This document shows, piece after piece, positions 1-10,733 of a stretch of 64,000 bases of DNA (the stretch's first letter is position 1; each line of letters opens with the position of its first letter). The notes beneath the pieces were generated by a model. It searched no databases. It saw only the letters and a program-made list of their open reading frames with translations, and was not told the origin of the DNA. Position numbers and translations under genes: made by a program. Source of the DNA: Silvimonas iriomotensis (lineage in GTDB: Bacteria > Pseudomonadota > Gammaproteobacteria > Burkholderiales > Chitinibacteraceae); the NCBI RefSeq assembly GCF_014645535.1, contig NZ_BMLX01000001.1:799169-863168 (forward strand), in the 5' to 3' direction.

Positions 1-1
1 G

Positions 2-1144
2 CGCGCTGCTGAAAACGGCGAAACCATTGGTCAACTGACCACGCGCTTTATCGACGCCATGAACGAAGACGCCGACGCGCTGGGCGTAAAGCGCCCGTCG
101 CACGCCCCCAAGGCGACCGAGCACATTGATGGCATGCTGGCGCTGATCGGCCAGTTGGTCGAAAAGGGCCTGGCTTACCCGGCGCCCAATGGCGACGTGT
201 ATTACGCCGTTGGCAAGTTCCCCGGCTACGGCAAGCTCTCTGGCAAGTCGCTGGAAGACTTGCGCGCGGGCGAGCGCGTTGAGGTTGATCCCAACAAGCA
301 GCACCCGATGGATTTCGTGCTGTGGAAAGCGGCAAAGCCGGGCGAACCGGCATGGGATTCGCTGTGGGGTCCGGGCCGTCCGGGCTGGCACATTGAGTGC
401 TCGGCAATGAGTTGCCATCACCTGGGCGAGCATTTCGACATTCACGGCGGCGGCGAAGATCTGCAGTTCCCGCACCATGAAAACGAGATCGCCCAGTCTG
501 AAGGCGCACATGATCACAAATACGTGAACTACTGGCTGCACAATGGCTTCATCCGCGTGGATGACGAGAAAATGTCCAAATCGCTGGGCAATTTCTTCAC
601 CATCCGCGACATCCTCAAGAAATACGATGCCGAAGTGGTGCGCTTTTTCATTCTGCGCGCGCATTACCGCTCGCCGCTGAACTACAGCGATGCGCATCTG
701 GATGACGCCAAAAACGCGCTGACCCGCCTGTACACGTCGCTGAAGAATGTGGCGCCGGCTGAGGTGAAACTGGACTGGTCGCAAGGCTACGCCGCACGTT
801 TCAAGGCCGCCATGGATGACGATTTTGGCACCACGGAAGCCGTCGCCGTGCTGTTTGAACTGGCGCACGAGGCCAACAAGCAGCAGTCCGCTCAGCTGGC
901 GGGTGAACTGAAAGCGCTGGCCAGTGTGCTGGGTTTGCTGGAACGTGATCCACAGGCCTTCTTGCAAGGTGGTTCGCAGGAAGGTGAACTGAGCGCAGAA
1001 GCGATTGACGATCTGATCGTGCAACGCAAGGCGGCCCGCGCTGCCAAAAACTTTGCCGAGTCTGATCGTATCCGTGACGCGCTGACCGCGGCTGGCGTGG
1101 TGCTGGAAGACGGCCCGCAAGGCACCACCTGGCGCCGTGCCTGA
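2..1144 (+). CDS. cysS: Cysteinyl-tRNA synthetase, 5' end outside window
   Basis: Cytosolic class I aminoacyl-tRNA synthetase that charges tRNA-Cys. The reading frame is open from base 2, so the N-terminal Rossmann part with the HIGH motif lies upstream of the window. About 380 residues are visible. They include the zinc and substrate region with WHIECSAMS and the [14 protein letters not shown] block, and the class I signature KMSKSLGN around base 570. After these comes the helical anticodon-binding C-terminus ending in TTWRRA. Family members are about 460 residues, so some 80 are missing. It is followed by an intrinsic terminator. The identification is secure from the motifs; only the start is unknown. 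Confidence 0.97.
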   Translation, partial: RAAENGETIGQLTTRFIDAMNEDADALGVKRPSHAPKATEHIDGMLALIGQLVEKGLAYPAPNGDVYYAVGKFPGYGKLSGKSLEDLRAGERVEVDPNKQHPMDFVLWKAAKPGEPAWDSLWGPGRPGWHIECSAMSCHHLGEHFDIHGGGEDLQFPHHENEIAQSEGAHDHKYVNYWLHNGFIRVDDEKMSKSLGNFFTIRDILKKYDAEVVRFFILRAHYRSPLNYSDAHLDDAKNALTRLYTSLKNVAPAEVKLDWSQGYAARFKAAMDDDFGTTEAVAVLFELAHEANKQQSAQLAGELKALASVLGLLERDPQAFLQGGSQEGELSAEAIDDLIVQRKAARAAKNFAESDRIRDALTAAGVVLEDGPQGTTWRRA

Positions 1145-1171
1145 TTGATCGCCTGATTCATGCGTACCGAC

Positions 1172-1201
1172 AAAAAAGCCGATCTGTTGATCGGCTTTTT
1201 T
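1172..1201. terminator. Intrinsic terminator after cysS, probably bidirectional
   Basis: AAAAAGCCGATC and GATCGGCTTTTT form a perfect stem around a short TGTT loop, with A and T runs on both sides. It sits between the convergent genes cysS and yiaA and can serve both strands. Confidence 0.85.
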
Positions 1202-1231
1202 AATGGGCAAACAGGGGTGAATCTGCTCGCG

Positions 1232-1648
1232 TCAGCGCATTTCCGGACTATTGCGGGCGGCGTTCAGATCACGCGTGTTCTTTTGCACGGCAATGGCGCC
1301 AAACAAGGCCAGAATGAATGCCATGCCATAAAAGCCTTTTTCGCTGAGTGCCAGCGTCGCGTTATATAAACCCACGCCCAACAGCAATGCGGCAATGGTC
1401 AGTGACAGCCAGCAAATACCAAAATAAAGCCCGGTGACCGGAATGTCTTCCAGCCGGTCGCGCACGCTCTTTTGCAGCGATACCGCGGCAAACAGGCCGT
1501 ATAGCAGCACGGTAAAGTAATAAACTTTTTCATTGAGTTGCATATTGGCATTCCATAACCCGGCCAGAAATGCCAGAAAGCCGGCCAGTAAAGCAACCCA
1601 TGAAGCGGCAACAAAAGCGCCCGATGGTTTATGCATCTGATTGTTCAA
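1232..1648 (-). CDS. yiaA: YiaA-like inner membrane protein
   Basis: Small integral membrane protein of 138 residues made of two tandem copies of the YiaA/YiaB two-helix unit. Each copy ends in an LWNA or LYNA...LNEK or LSEK stretch followed by YGLF or LALFGA and a QK-x-RD motif. The close match to E. coli YiaA is visible in ALSEKGFYG and AVQKNTRD. Four hydrophobic segments are evident. The family function is not established. It is transcribed alone on the minus strand and convergent with cysS. Confidence 0.85.
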   Translation of the reverse strand: MNNQMHKPSGAFVAASWVALLAGFLAFLAGLWNANMQLNEKVYYFTVLLYGLFAAVSLQKSVRDRLEDIPVTGLYFGICWLSLTIAALLLGVGLYNATLALSEKGFYGMAFILALFGAIAVQKNTRDLNAARNSPEMR

Positions 1649-1869
1649 ATGAGTCTCCCGGATTTATTGTTGGTTATTGCAAGCTTTGCGTAGCGCAAGT
1701 GTCATTGAATTGGCTATATCGGCATGGCTGCCTCACCGCGCCGGGCCAATCGTGTTGCAAAGTTGCACGTATTAAACGCCGCGCCAGGGGAAAACCAGGG
1801 GTCTCTGTCGTTAATGGCTTGCGGATAATGCCCCTTGATATCCATACAGGCATCAGGTGAGGAGAAAAC

Positions 1870-2616
1870 ATGCTGGAAGTCATTGCCCACGAGGGTGGGG
1901 TTCGCGAGTTGCGCCTGGCGCGTGCGCCGGTGAATGCGCTGGGTCCGGAATTGCTGCGCGCGCTGCGCCAGCAACTACAGGTCGCTATCGATGAAGGCGT
2001 TAGCGGTGTCGTGCTGTCTGGCGCGCAAGGTATTTTCTCGGCCGGGCTGGACGTGCCAGGTTTGCTCAAGCTCGATCGCGCTGGTTTTACTGCTGCCATG
2101 GATGACTTCTTCGGTCTGTTTGCCGCGCTGGCCGCCAGCCCGGTGCCAGTGGTGTCGGCCATTACCGGCCATAGCCCGGCAGGCGGCGCGGTGCTGTCCA
2201 TTTTCTGTGATTACCGCATCATGGCTGAGGGCGACTATCGCATCGGCCTGAACGAGGTGCAGGTTGGCCTGGTGGCGCCGGAATGCGTACAGAATGCGCT
2301 GCGTCGCCTTGTGGGCGAATACCGCGCCGAGCGCCTGCTGGTGGCGGGCAGCATGATCACCGCCAGCGAAGCGCTGGCGTTTGGCATGGTAGATGAACTC
2401 AAACCGCTGGCCGATGTGATCCCCGCAGCGGTAGCCTGGTTGCAGGCACTTGGCCGTTTGCCATGCCAGGCTATGCTGAAGACACGCCACATTGCGCGCG
2501 CAGGGTTGCGGGCGCCGTTTGAAGCGGGGTTTGACCTGGATGCTTTTGTGGCGGAATGGTATCTGCCGGAAACCCAGGCGGTACTGGAAGCCCTGGTTGC
2601 CCGGCTTAAAAAATAA
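1870..2616 (+). CDS. Enoyl-CoA hydratase/isomerase family, likely delta3,delta2-enoyl-CoA isomerase
   Basis: Crotonase-fold protein of 248 residues. FSAGLDVPGLL carries the first oxyanion-hole region, and GHSPAGGAVL followed by CDYRI the second. The segment IGLNEVQVGLVAP, with its Glu, resembles mitochondrial ECI1/DCI-type isomerases more than bacterial hydratases such as PaaF. The expected reaction is shifting a 3-enoyl-CoA double bond to the 2-trans position during degradation of unsaturated fatty acids. The start follows a good ribosome site (GAGGAGAAAAC). The gene stands alone, with no beta-oxidation neighbours, so the substrate is unknown. A hydratase remains possible. Confidence 0.75.
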   Translation: MLEVIAHEGGVRELRLARAPVNALGPELLRALRQQLQVAIDEGVSGVVLSGAQGIFSAGLDVPGLLKLDRAGFTAAMDDFFGLFAALAASPVPVVSAITGHSPAGGAVLSIFCDYRIMAEGDYRIGLNEVQVGLVAPECVQNALRRLVGEYRAERLLVAGSMITASEALAFGMVDELKPLADVIPAAVAWLQALGRLPCQAMLKTRHIARAGLRAPFEAGFDLDAFVAEWYLPETQAVLEALVARLKK

Positions 2617-2773
2617 GCAGCCTGGTAAATGCATCGCGCAATGCAATCGCACCCTCGCCGGATGGAGGAATCAGACAGTTTGTAAGGTTTTTGCTTTCAA
2701 AGTGTCTCTTTATGGGCTGATTTGCTGCCTGGCTTAAGTTGCCTCGCTATGATAATGGCATGGGGGATAAAGC

Positions 2774-4885
2774 ATGCCGGCCACATTCAAGAACCGTTTT
2801 CAGCTTTTACGCATTTTGGGAGAGGGCCAGCAAGGCCGCATCTGGCTTGCGCATGATACGCAGGCCGGGCGGGATGTTGCCGTACGCCTTGGGGTAAAAG
2901 GAGACGACGATGCGGTTGGCCTGCAGCACCCGGGGCTGGTGACGTTGCTGGAACAGGTCGAGGCCGAAGACCAACCGGCACTGGTTTACGAGTACGTGCA
3001 GGGTACGCGGCTGGAAGGCCAGTATTTTACGGTATCCACGGCGGTTGATCTGCTGATTGACCTGCTCGATACCCTGGCCACGTTGCATGCTGCCGGTCTG
3101 GTGCATGGTCACGTCAATGCGCATAACGTGGTCATGGATGCGCAACACCGTCCACGCTTGATGGATGTGGGTAATGGCCGCGGTTCGGTGCAGGGCGATC
3201 TGCAGGCGGCCGGGCAGTTGTTTTACACTATGCTGACAGAGCGACCGGCGCCGGGCCAGCCTGCGGGCGCAGCCAAACGGGCCGAGCTGGATGGCGTGCT
3301 GGAGCAGCTTTTTGCCAGCATGCAGCAGGCCAAGTCCCCGGGTGCGGACGCGCTGCGTGATGCACTGCGCGACTGGCGGGGCGATCATCGCGGCACGGCG
3401 GCAGAAGCCACCACCGGCACGCTGGATTTCTTGCTGCGCCGCATGCGCCATACCAGTGATTTTCCGGCCCTGTCGCAGGCCATCAGTGCCATCAACAAGA
3501 TCAACCAGGGTGATTCAGAGCGCCTGCAGGTGTTGTCCAGCGTGATCCTCAATGACTTTTCGCTGGTCAACAAACTGCTGCGCATTGTGAACTCTGCCAG
3601 TTATGGCCAGTACGGCGGCACCATCAGCACCATCTCCCGCGCCATTGTCATTCTGGGTTTCGATACCATCCGCAATCTGGCAACTTCGCTGCTGCTGTTT
3701 GAGCATATGAACAGCAAGTCGCACGCGGCCCAGTTGCGCGAAGGCGTGCTGCAAGCGTTTTACGGCGGGCTGCTGGCGCGGCAGATTGCGCAGGAATGCG
3801 GCTCACGCGAGGCAGAAGAATCACTGATCTGCGGCATGTTCAGCCACCTCGGGCGTTTGCTGACTATCTACTATTTTCCGGAAGAGTTTCGCGAGATATC
3901 CCGTCGCGTGTTCGGCGGCATCAGCGAAGAAGCGGCGGTGATCGCCGTGCTGGGCTTGTCGTGGGATGAGTTGGGCATGGGTGTGGCGCGCAGCTGGTTG
4001 TTTCCGGATCGCATCATCAACGCCATGCGGCCCTTGCCCGAAGGGATGGTCCGCGAGCCGTCCAGCCCCAACGAGCGCCTGCGCGCCTATGCCAATCTGA
4101 GCGCGCGGCTGGTGCCCCTGGTGGGGCAGCCACCCTCCAAACTGGCGGAGCCGACCCGGCTGTTTGCACCAGCCACCGGGCTGGATTTGCGCGATATCCA
4201 GCGCCTGATGAAAGAAGCCGCCGCGTCGCTGCAAGGTTATCTGGGCGCGATCGGGGTCGATCCGCGCAGCAGCGTGTTCCTGCAGACATTGCTGCGTGAA
4301 GGCACCGAGAGCAGTCATCAGGACACGCTGGAAGACCTGGTGCTGGCGACGGCACCGCAAACGGGTAGTGATCCGGCCTCGGTGTTGTCGGCTGGTGTGC
4401 AGGATATTACCCAGTCGCTGGTCAGCAATTTCAATCTGAATGACGTGCTGCGCATGATCCTGGAAGCCATGTACCGGGGCATCGGGTTTGATCGGGTGTT
4501 GTTCTGTACGCGTGATGCCAAAAAGCCCGTGGTCGCCGCGCGGTTTGGCTTTGGCAGCGATATTGGCACCATTGCGCCGCTGTTTCAGGTGGACCTGGCC
4601 AGCGGCAAGAGCGATGTTTTTCAGGCGGCGCTGGAGCGCAATCTGGATGTGCTGATCGAGGATGTGGATGCGCCCAATATCGCATTGCATGTGCCGGCCT
4701 GGTATCGCCAGCAGATTGGTGCGGGCACGTTTGTGTTGTTCCCGATCAAGGTGGGCGAGCGCATGCTGGGGTTTTTCTATGGCGACAAACAAGATGCCGG
4801 TTCGTTGAAAATTGAAGCCAACGCACTCAACCTGTTGAAAACATTGCGCAACCAGGCTGTGCTGGCCATCCGCACGCGCCAGTAA
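2774..4885 (+). CDS. Pseudokinase-HDOD-GAF signalling protein
   Basis: Soluble 703-residue multidomain protein. Residues 8-200 resemble a Ser/Thr kinase N-lobe and C-lobe with an intact glycine loop (GEGQQG). However, the VAIK lysine is Arg (VAVRL) and the catalytic HRD loop reads HGHVNAHN, so phosphotransfer is probably lost. A DVG triplet remains in place of DFG. Residues about 218-430 form an HDOD domain, a non-catalytic HD relative (VLSSVILNDFSLVNKLLRIVN; ISRAIVILG). Residues about 545-700 look like a GAF sensor domain. HDOD proteins with kinase-like heads occur in betaproteobacteria and have been linked to motility and c-di-GMP signalling. The role here is inferred. The gene is monocistronic and ends in a terminator. 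Confidence 0.8.
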   Translation: MPATFKNRFQLLRILGEGQQGRIWLAHDTQAGRDVAVRLGVKGDDDAVGLQHPGLVTLLEQVEAEDQPALVYEYVQGTRLEGQYFTVSTAVDLLIDLLDTLATLHAAGLVHGHVNAHNVVMDAQHRPRLMDVGNGRGSVQGDLQAAGQLFYTMLTERPAPGQPAGAAKRAELDGVLEQLFASMQQAKSPGADALRDALRDWRGDHRGTAAEATTGTLDFLLRRMRHTSDFPALSQAISAINKINQGDSERLQVLSSVILNDFSLVNKLLRIVNSASYGQYGGTISTISRAIVILGFDTIRNLATSLLLFEHMNSKSHAAQLREGVLQAFYGGLLARQIAQECGSREAEESLICGMFSHLGRLLTIYYFPEEFREISRRVFGGISEEAAVIAVLGLSWDELGMGVARSWLFPDRIINAMRPLPEGMVREPSSPNERLRAYANLSARLVPLVGQPPSKLAEPTRLFAPATGLDLRDIQRLMKEAAASLQGYLGAIGVDPRSSVFLQTLLREGTESSHQDTLEDLVLATAPQTGSDPASVLSAGVQDITQSLVSNFNLNDVLRMILEAMYRGIGFDRVLFCTRDAKKPVVAARFGFGSDIGTIAPLFQVDLASGKSDVFQAALERNLDVLIEDVDAPNIALHVPAWYRQQIGAGTFVLFPIKVGERMLGFFYGDKQDAGSLKIEANALNLLKTLRNQAVLAIRTRQ

Positions 4886-4911
4886 ATTGCGTACGGGCAG
4901 GGCGCAGACGT

Positions 4912-4946
4912 AAAAAAACCGGGCGAGGAACACCCGGTTTTTTTTG
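4912..4946. terminator. Bidirectional intrinsic terminator
   Basis: AAACCGGG and CCCGGTTT enclose a 9-nt loop, with an A-run on one side and a T-run of nine on the other. It lies between the HDOD gene (+) and oppF (-). Confidence 0.85.
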
Positions 4947-4960
4947 ATGCATCCGTCACA

Positions 4961-5942
4961 TCACACCAGCAAGCAAGCGGCCTCGCCGCCGCTGGCCACG
5001 CCGTGCAGTTGCGGCGCGGTCTGGGCGCATTGCAGTTGCACTTTGGGGCAGCGCGTGCGGAACACGCAGCCAGACGGCGGGTTGATCGGCGAAGGCAACT
5101 CGCCGCTGAGGATCTGGATGACCTTGTTCTGCTCGGCTTTCGGGTCCGGCAGCGGAATGGCCGACATCAGCGCCTGGGTGTACGGGTGCGTAGGCTGGTC
5201 GTACAAGGCGTGCTTGCCGGCCAGTTCCATGACGTGACCCAGGTACATCACCAGCACGCGATCGCTGATGTGTTTCACCACCGCCAGATCATGCGCGATG
5301 AAGATGAGCGAGAGGCCCATTTCACGCTGCAACTCTTTGAGCAGGTTGATGATCTGTGCCTGGATCGACACATCCAGCGCCGAGACCGGTTCATCACAAA
5401 TCACCAGTTTCGGTTCCAGGATCAGTGCACGGGCAATGCCGATACGCTGCGCCTGACCGCCCGAGAACTCGTGCGGATAGCGGTTGATCTGCTGTTCACG
5501 CAGGCCTACGCGCACCATCATCTTTTTGACGCGGTCCATGACTTCGTCTTTGGACAGCTCTGGGCGATGCGTGCGCAGCGGCTCGCCAATGATCTGGGCC
5601 ACGGTCATGCGCGGGTTCAGCGATGCCAGCGGGTCCTGGAAGATCATCTGGATATCTTTGCGCGCCGCCTGCCATTCGGCATGGCTGGCACCGCGCATTT
5701 CCTTGCCCATCCAGACAATGCTGCCGTCGGTGGCCGGGATCAGGTTGAGCATGGCGCGCGACAGGGTGGACTTGCCGCAGCCCGATTCACCCACGATGCC
5801 CAGCGTTTCGCCTTCAAACAGGTCAAACGATACGCCGTCAACCGCCTTGAGCGTGCGCGGGGCTTGCCACGGCCAGTTGTTGCCCTGGCGTACCTTGAAG
5901 TGCACCTTGACGTCACGCACCGACAGAATGGTTTTGCGTTGT

Positions 5943-5950
<8 letters not shown>
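4961..5950 (-). CDS. oppF: Oligopeptide ABC transporter ATP-binding protein OppF
   Basis: Cytoplasmic ATPase of 329 residues that powers peptide import with OppD. Visible motifs are Walker A GESGCGKSTLS, signature FSGGQAQRIGIARAL, Walker B LVICDEPVSALD and the H-loop IAHDLAVV. The C-terminal oligopeptide/dipeptide extension has a four-Cys cluster (CVFRTRCPKVQLQC) typical of Opp/Dpp ATPases, which in homologues can bind an iron-sulfur cluster. I chose the ATG at 5950 because it begins the conserved N-terminus and overlaps the oppD stop by 8 nt. Upstream in-frame ATGs lie inside oppD. It is the last gene of the operon. Confidence 0.95.
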
Positions 5951-6947
<997 letters not shown>

Positions 6948-6955
6948 GGCGGACC

Positions 6956-7870
6956 TCAGCGATCTTTCGGGTCAAATGCGTCACGCAGACCGTCGCCAAT
7001 GTAATTGACGCAAGACAGCGTGAGACACAGGAACAGGGACGGGAACAGCAGCATCCACGGCGTGGCATCCATCTTGCCAACCGAGTCGCCAATCAAGGCG
7101 CCCCAGCTGGTCATGGGTTCTTGCACGCCCAGGCCCAGGAAAGACAGCACGGATTCGGTCAGGATCACGCCCGGCACGGTCACCGTGGTGTAGATCGCCA
7201 CAATGCCCAAGAGGTTAGGCACGATATGGCTGAAGATGATCCGCGATGTCGGCACGCCAATGGCATGGGCGGCTTCGACAAACTCACGCGATTTAAGCGT
7301 CAGTGTCTGACCCCGCACCACACGGGCGGTATCCAGCCAGGAGAACACGGCAATGGTGATAATCACCAGATAAAACTCGCGGCCGAACAGCGTCATCATC
7401 AGGATGGCGATCACCAGATACGGTACCGCGTACATCATGTCGACAATCCGCATCATGACCGAGTCGGTCTTGCCACCCAGAAAGCCGGCTACGGCGCCCC
7501 AGGCAATGCCGATCGCCACGCTGGCCAGGGTGCCCAACAAGCCCACCAGCAAAGAGATACGGCCACCAATCAAGGTACGCACCAGGATATCGCGACCCAG
7601 TTCGTCAGTGCCGAACCAGTGTGTGCCAGCCCAGGTCGGGGGCATGCTGATCGCAGCCCAGTCGGTATCGTCAAAGGCGTTGGGCAGCATTATCGGCCCG
7701 AAAATACAGGCCAGGGTAATGATGACCATCAACACGGTGCTGATCACAGCAGCCTTGTTGCGGGAATAACGGCGGCGGGCGTCGGCCCAGGGGCTGCGCC
7801 CCTGAACGCTGGCCAGCGGCAGATCACTGATCGCGCCAGCCACCGCAAGTTGTTTGCGTTTGAAAAGCAT
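6956..7870 (-). CDS. oppC: Oligopeptide ABC transporter permease OppC
   Basis: Inner membrane permease of 304 residues with the cytoplasmic N-terminal tail and about six transmembrane segments of the BPD_transp_1 family. The EAA loop that contacts the ATPases is seen around EFVEAAHAIGVPTSRIIFSH. The start region contains GRSPWADARRRYSRN, typical of OppC/DppC. It lies between oppB (9-nt gap) and oppD (8-nt gap) in one operon. Confidence 0.94.
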   Translation of the reverse strand: MLFKRKQLAVAGAISDLPLASVQGRSPWADARRRYSRNKAAVISTVLMVIITLACIFGPIMLPNAFDDTDWAAISMPPTWAGTHWFGTDELGRDILVRTLIGGRISLLVGLLGTLASVAIGIAWGAVAGFLGGKTDSVMMRIVDMMYAVPYLVIAILMMTLFGREFYLVIITIAVFSWLDTARVVRGQTLTLKSREFVEAAHAIGVPTSRIIFSHIVPNLLGIVAIYTTVTVPGVILTESVLSFLGLGVQEPMTSWGALIGDSVGKMDATPWMLLFPSLFLCLTLSCVNYIGDGLRDAFDPKDR

Positions 7871-7879
7871 GGGGCAACC

Positions 7880-8815
7880 TCAGTAACGAATGCGTGGGTC
7901 GAGCGCTGCGTAGATCAGGTCGACCAGCAAGTTGAACAGCACGGCAATCACGGTGATCAGGATCACGAGGCCCAGCACCAGCGTGTAATCGCGGTTGGAG
8001 GCACCGTTGACGATCAGCTTGCCAAGGCCAGGCAGCGCAAACACGGTTTCCGTTACCACGGCAGCCGTGATCGAACTGATGGCCAGCGGGCCGAGGACGG
8101 ATGCCACCGGGATCAGGGCCGGCTTGAGCGCATGGCGGAACACGATGGTCCGCATGGGCAAGCCTTTGGCGCGTGCTGTTCTGATGAAGTTGCTTGTCAT
8201 CGTTTCGACAAGACCGGCGCGCATAATGCGGCCGATGGTGGCGATGTTAATGATGGTCAGCAAGATGATAGGCAGGATCATGTACCTTACAGAGCCGTCC
8301 CAGCCGCCTGCCGGCAAAAAGCCATTGCCATCAGGATGCTTGAGCCAGATCGCAAAGATCAGGATCAGCACCGGCCCCAGAACGAAGGAAGGGACGGTGT
8401 TGCCGATGTTGCCTAAAAACATCACTACATAGTCGACCATGCTGTTCTGGCGCAACGCCGCGGCAATGCCAAGGCCCACACCAACCACCAGCGCAATGAT
8501 CATGGATGTGCCGCCAATGGACAGCGAAACGGGCAGGGCTTGCGCCACCAGCGCGTTCACGCTCCAGTCCGCATAGCGGAAGGAGGCACCCAGATCGCCG
8601 TGCAGCAGATCTTTCAGGTAATAGAGATATTGCTTCCACAGCGGCAAATCCAGATGGTACTTGGCCTGCAAATTGGCCAATACCGCCGGGGAAACCTGAC
8701 GTTCGCTATCAAACGGACCACCAGGGGTGAGGTGGAGCATCACATAGCAAAGCGTGACAACGGCCAATACCGTGGGGATCGCCCACAATACGCGCCGGAA
8801 AATATATGACCACAT
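7880..8815 (-). CDS. oppB: Oligopeptide ABC transporter permease OppB
   Basis: Inner membrane permease of 311 residues that forms the peptide channel with OppC. It begins MWSYIFRRVLWAIPT, the usual OppB/DppB start with one TM helix followed by a periplasmic loop (HLTPGGPFDSERQ). The EAA loop is RTARAKGLPMRTIVFRHALK. I chose the ATG at 8815 because GGAAGAAGAAC lies just upstream. A start 27 nt earlier would place that ribosome site inside the gene. A terminator-like hairpin lies between this gene and oppA. Confidence 0.94.
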   Translation of the reverse strand: MWSYIFRRVLWAIPTVLAVVTLCYVMLHLTPGGPFDSERQVSPAVLANLQAKYHLDLPLWKQYLYYLKDLLHGDLGASFRYADWSVNALVAQALPVSLSIGGTSMIIALVVGVGLGIAAALRQNSMVDYVVMFLGNIGNTVPSFVLGPVLILIFAIWLKHPDGNGFLPAGGWDGSVRYMILPIILLTIINIATIGRIMRAGLVETMTSNFIRTARAKGLPMRTIVFRHALKPALIPVASVLGPLAISSITAAVVTETVFALPGLGKLIVNGASNRDYTLVLGLVILITVIAVLFNLLVDLIYAALDPRIRY

Positions 8816-8840
8816 TTGTTCTTCTTCCCAACCGGACGAC

Positions 8841-8868
8841 AAAAAGGCGCGCTCCGTAGAGCCGCGCC
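8841..8868 (-). terminator. Terminator-like hairpin between oppA and oppB
   Basis: Read on the minus strand, GGCGCG-G-CTC, a short TACG loop and GAG-CGCGCC are followed directly by TTTTT. It lies in the oppA-oppB gap inside the operon, so it probably acts as a partial terminator or 3' stabiliser giving more oppA than oppBCDF transcript. Confidence 0.6.
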
Positions 8869-8975
8869 ATTATTCCAGAAATCAACAATCACAGGATGCA
8901 GCCGTGACTGACGGGCACAAACGGGTAATACCGTATTGCGACGTCACGGCCGTAATCCTGTCGTGTTGATCCGGG

Positions 8976-10592
8976 TCAGTGTTTGATGATGTAGAAGTCC
9001 TGGGTCAGGTAATCGTCAAGATAGTTGGTGTTGGTGTAACCACCGACATAAGACTTGACCAGACGGGCCTTGGAGTACTGGAACATCGGGATGACCGCGT
9101 AGTCGTCCATGGCGGTCTGCATGGCCTTGGAGTAGGCGGCAGTGCGCTTGGCGGCGTCGGTTTGCTGGTTGCCTTCGGCAATCAGGCCATCCACGGTCTT
9201 GCTGCAGTAGAAGGTGTCGTTCTGGGCGCTGCCGCAACGAACCAGGTCAAGGAAGGTGGTGGCGTCGTTGTAGTCGGCAATCCAGGCGTTGCGGGCCAGT
9301 TGATAGCTGCCGTCATGACGGGTCTTCACGAACACCTTGAACTCCTGGTTTTCCATGCTGGTAGCCAGACCCAGTTTGGTTTTCCATTCCGAGGCCAAAA
9401 AGAGCGAAATCTTTTTGTGCATCTCGTTGGTGTTGTAGGTGATCTTCAGGTTGAGTGGCTTCTTGCCCGGGCCGTAGCCGGCATCAGACAACAGCTTTTT
9501 GGCTTCGGCCACGCGCTGGGCCATCGGCTCTTTGGCCCACGGGTAGGTGGTCGGCGTGCCGGCGTTGGTGCCTTTCACAAACAGGCTATAGGCCGGCGTT
9601 TCGCCGTTGCCGGTGACTTTTTGCGTGAGAATGTCACGGTCGATCACCATGGAGAGCGCCTGACGTACGCGCTTGTCCTGGAATTCCGGCAGCTTGTTGT
9701 TCAGGTTGAAGTAGTACACACCCAGCCACGGGGTGTTGCGCAACTCGTTACCGAATTGCGACTTGAGCGAGGCGTAAATGCCGGTCGGGATCTCATCCGT
9801 CCAGTCCACTTCGCCAGACTTGTACATCTTGAGTGCGGTGTCGTCGCTCTCGGTCGGGTTGTAGGTCACTTTGGTGACCACAACCGACTTGGCATTCCAG
9901 TAGTTCGGGTTCTTTACCAGCACAACGCGGTTGTTCGGTACCCACTCCGACAGCATATAAGCGCCGTTGGACACCATCTTGCCCGGCTTGACCCAATCCT
10001 TGCCGTTCTTGTCGATCGCGTCTTTCTTCAGCGGCGCCATATTGCCCATGGCCACAAGGCCCGGCAGGAAGGGCACCACATCGGTGGTCTTCACTTCCAG
10101 GGTGTATTTGTCGATGGCTTTCACGCCCAGTTCTTTGGGCTGCTTCTTGCCGTTGACGATGTCTTTGGCGTTCAGGATGAACTCATGCAGGATGGTGTAC
10201 TTGGAGCCGGTTTTCGGGTCCACGGTGCGTTGCCAGGAGTACACAAAATCATCGGCGGTAACAGGGCTGCCATCAGAGAACTTTGCATCTTTGCGCAGCT
10301 TGAATACCCAGGTGCGCGGATCGGTTTCTTTCCAGCTTTCGGCTACGCCAGGCTGGATAGAGCCATCGGCGCCGTTGCGGGTCAGGCCTTCAAACAGATC
10401 GCTGTCGATGTAGTTGGCCGGCTTGGTTTCATACAAGGACGGATCGAGCGAATCGGGTTCCGTACCGTTGTGGCGTACCAGTTCCTGTTTGTCTGCCAGT
10501 TTGACGCCTGCCGGCACGTTCGCGGCCAGTGCGGTCAGGCCTGACAGCCCGAGTGTTGCGGCAAGGGCCGCTGCAATGATTTTGCGATTCAT
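8976..10592 (-). CDS. oppA: Periplasmic oligopeptide-binding protein OppA
   Basis: Extracytoplasmic solute-binding protein of family 5, 538 residues, which delivers peptides to OppBCDF. A Sec signal peptide (MNRKIIAAALAATLG...ALA) starts at the ATG at 10592, preceded by AGGAG. In-frame codons further upstream lack a ribosome site and add a non-signal sequence. Mature features include GTEPDSLDPSLYET near the N-terminus, FEGLTRNGADG and AESWKETDPRTWVFKLRKDA, all characteristic of OppA/MppA. It is the first gene of the opp operon and is separated from oppB by a hairpin, as expected for a binding protein made in excess. Confidence 0.95.
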   Translation of the reverse strand: MNRKIIAAALAATLGLSGLTALAANVPAGVKLADKQELVRHNGTEPDSLDPSLYETKPANYIDSDLFEGLTRNGADGSIQPGVAESWKETDPRTWVFKLRKDAKFSDGSPVTADDFVYSWQRTVDPKTGSKYTILHEFILNAKDIVNGKKQPKELGVKAIDKYTLEVKTTDVVPFLPGLVAMGNMAPLKKDAIDKNGKDWVKPGKMVSNGAYMLSEWVPNNRVVLVKNPNYWNAKSVVVTKVTYNPTESDDTALKMYKSGEVDWTDEIPTGIYASLKSQFGNELRNTPWLGVYYFNLNNKLPEFQDKRVRQALSMVIDRDILTQKVTGNGETPAYSLFVKGTNAGTPTTYPWAKEPMAQRVAEAKKLLSDAGYGPGKKPLNLKITYNTNEMHKKISLFLASEWKTKLGLATSMENQEFKVFVKTRHDGSYQLARNAWIADYNDATTFLDLVRCGSAQNDTFYCSKTVDGLIAEGNQQTDAAKRTAAYSKAMQTAMDDYAVIPMFQYSKARLVKSYVGGYTNTNYLDDYLTQDFYIIKH

Positions 10593-10692
10593 AAAGTGCA
10601 ACTCCTGACCAATCGTGTTGGCGTTTTTGATTCGTTGTTTCGCTGGCGCGCGGGTGGTACGCAAGCGAACGCCTGTATCTGATGACATCGTT

Positions 10693-10722
10693 GTTGCCGC
10701 CAGCGCAAAAGCTGACGGCAAC
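10693..10722 (-). other. Hairpin between porin and oppA without T-run
   Basis: GTTGCCG-C-CAGC and GCTG-A-CGGCAAC pair around GCAAAA. It sits just after the porin stop and before the oppA leader. No U-tract follows, so it may be a Rho-type end, a stabiliser or a weak processing site. This is an inference from structure only. Confidence 0.4.
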
Positions 10723-10733
10723 GGTTGCGTATT

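Noticed and set aside
8979-10544. 521-codon open frame antisense to oppA
   Set aside because: Same GC-rich shadow effect; oppA is certain from its signal peptide and motifs.
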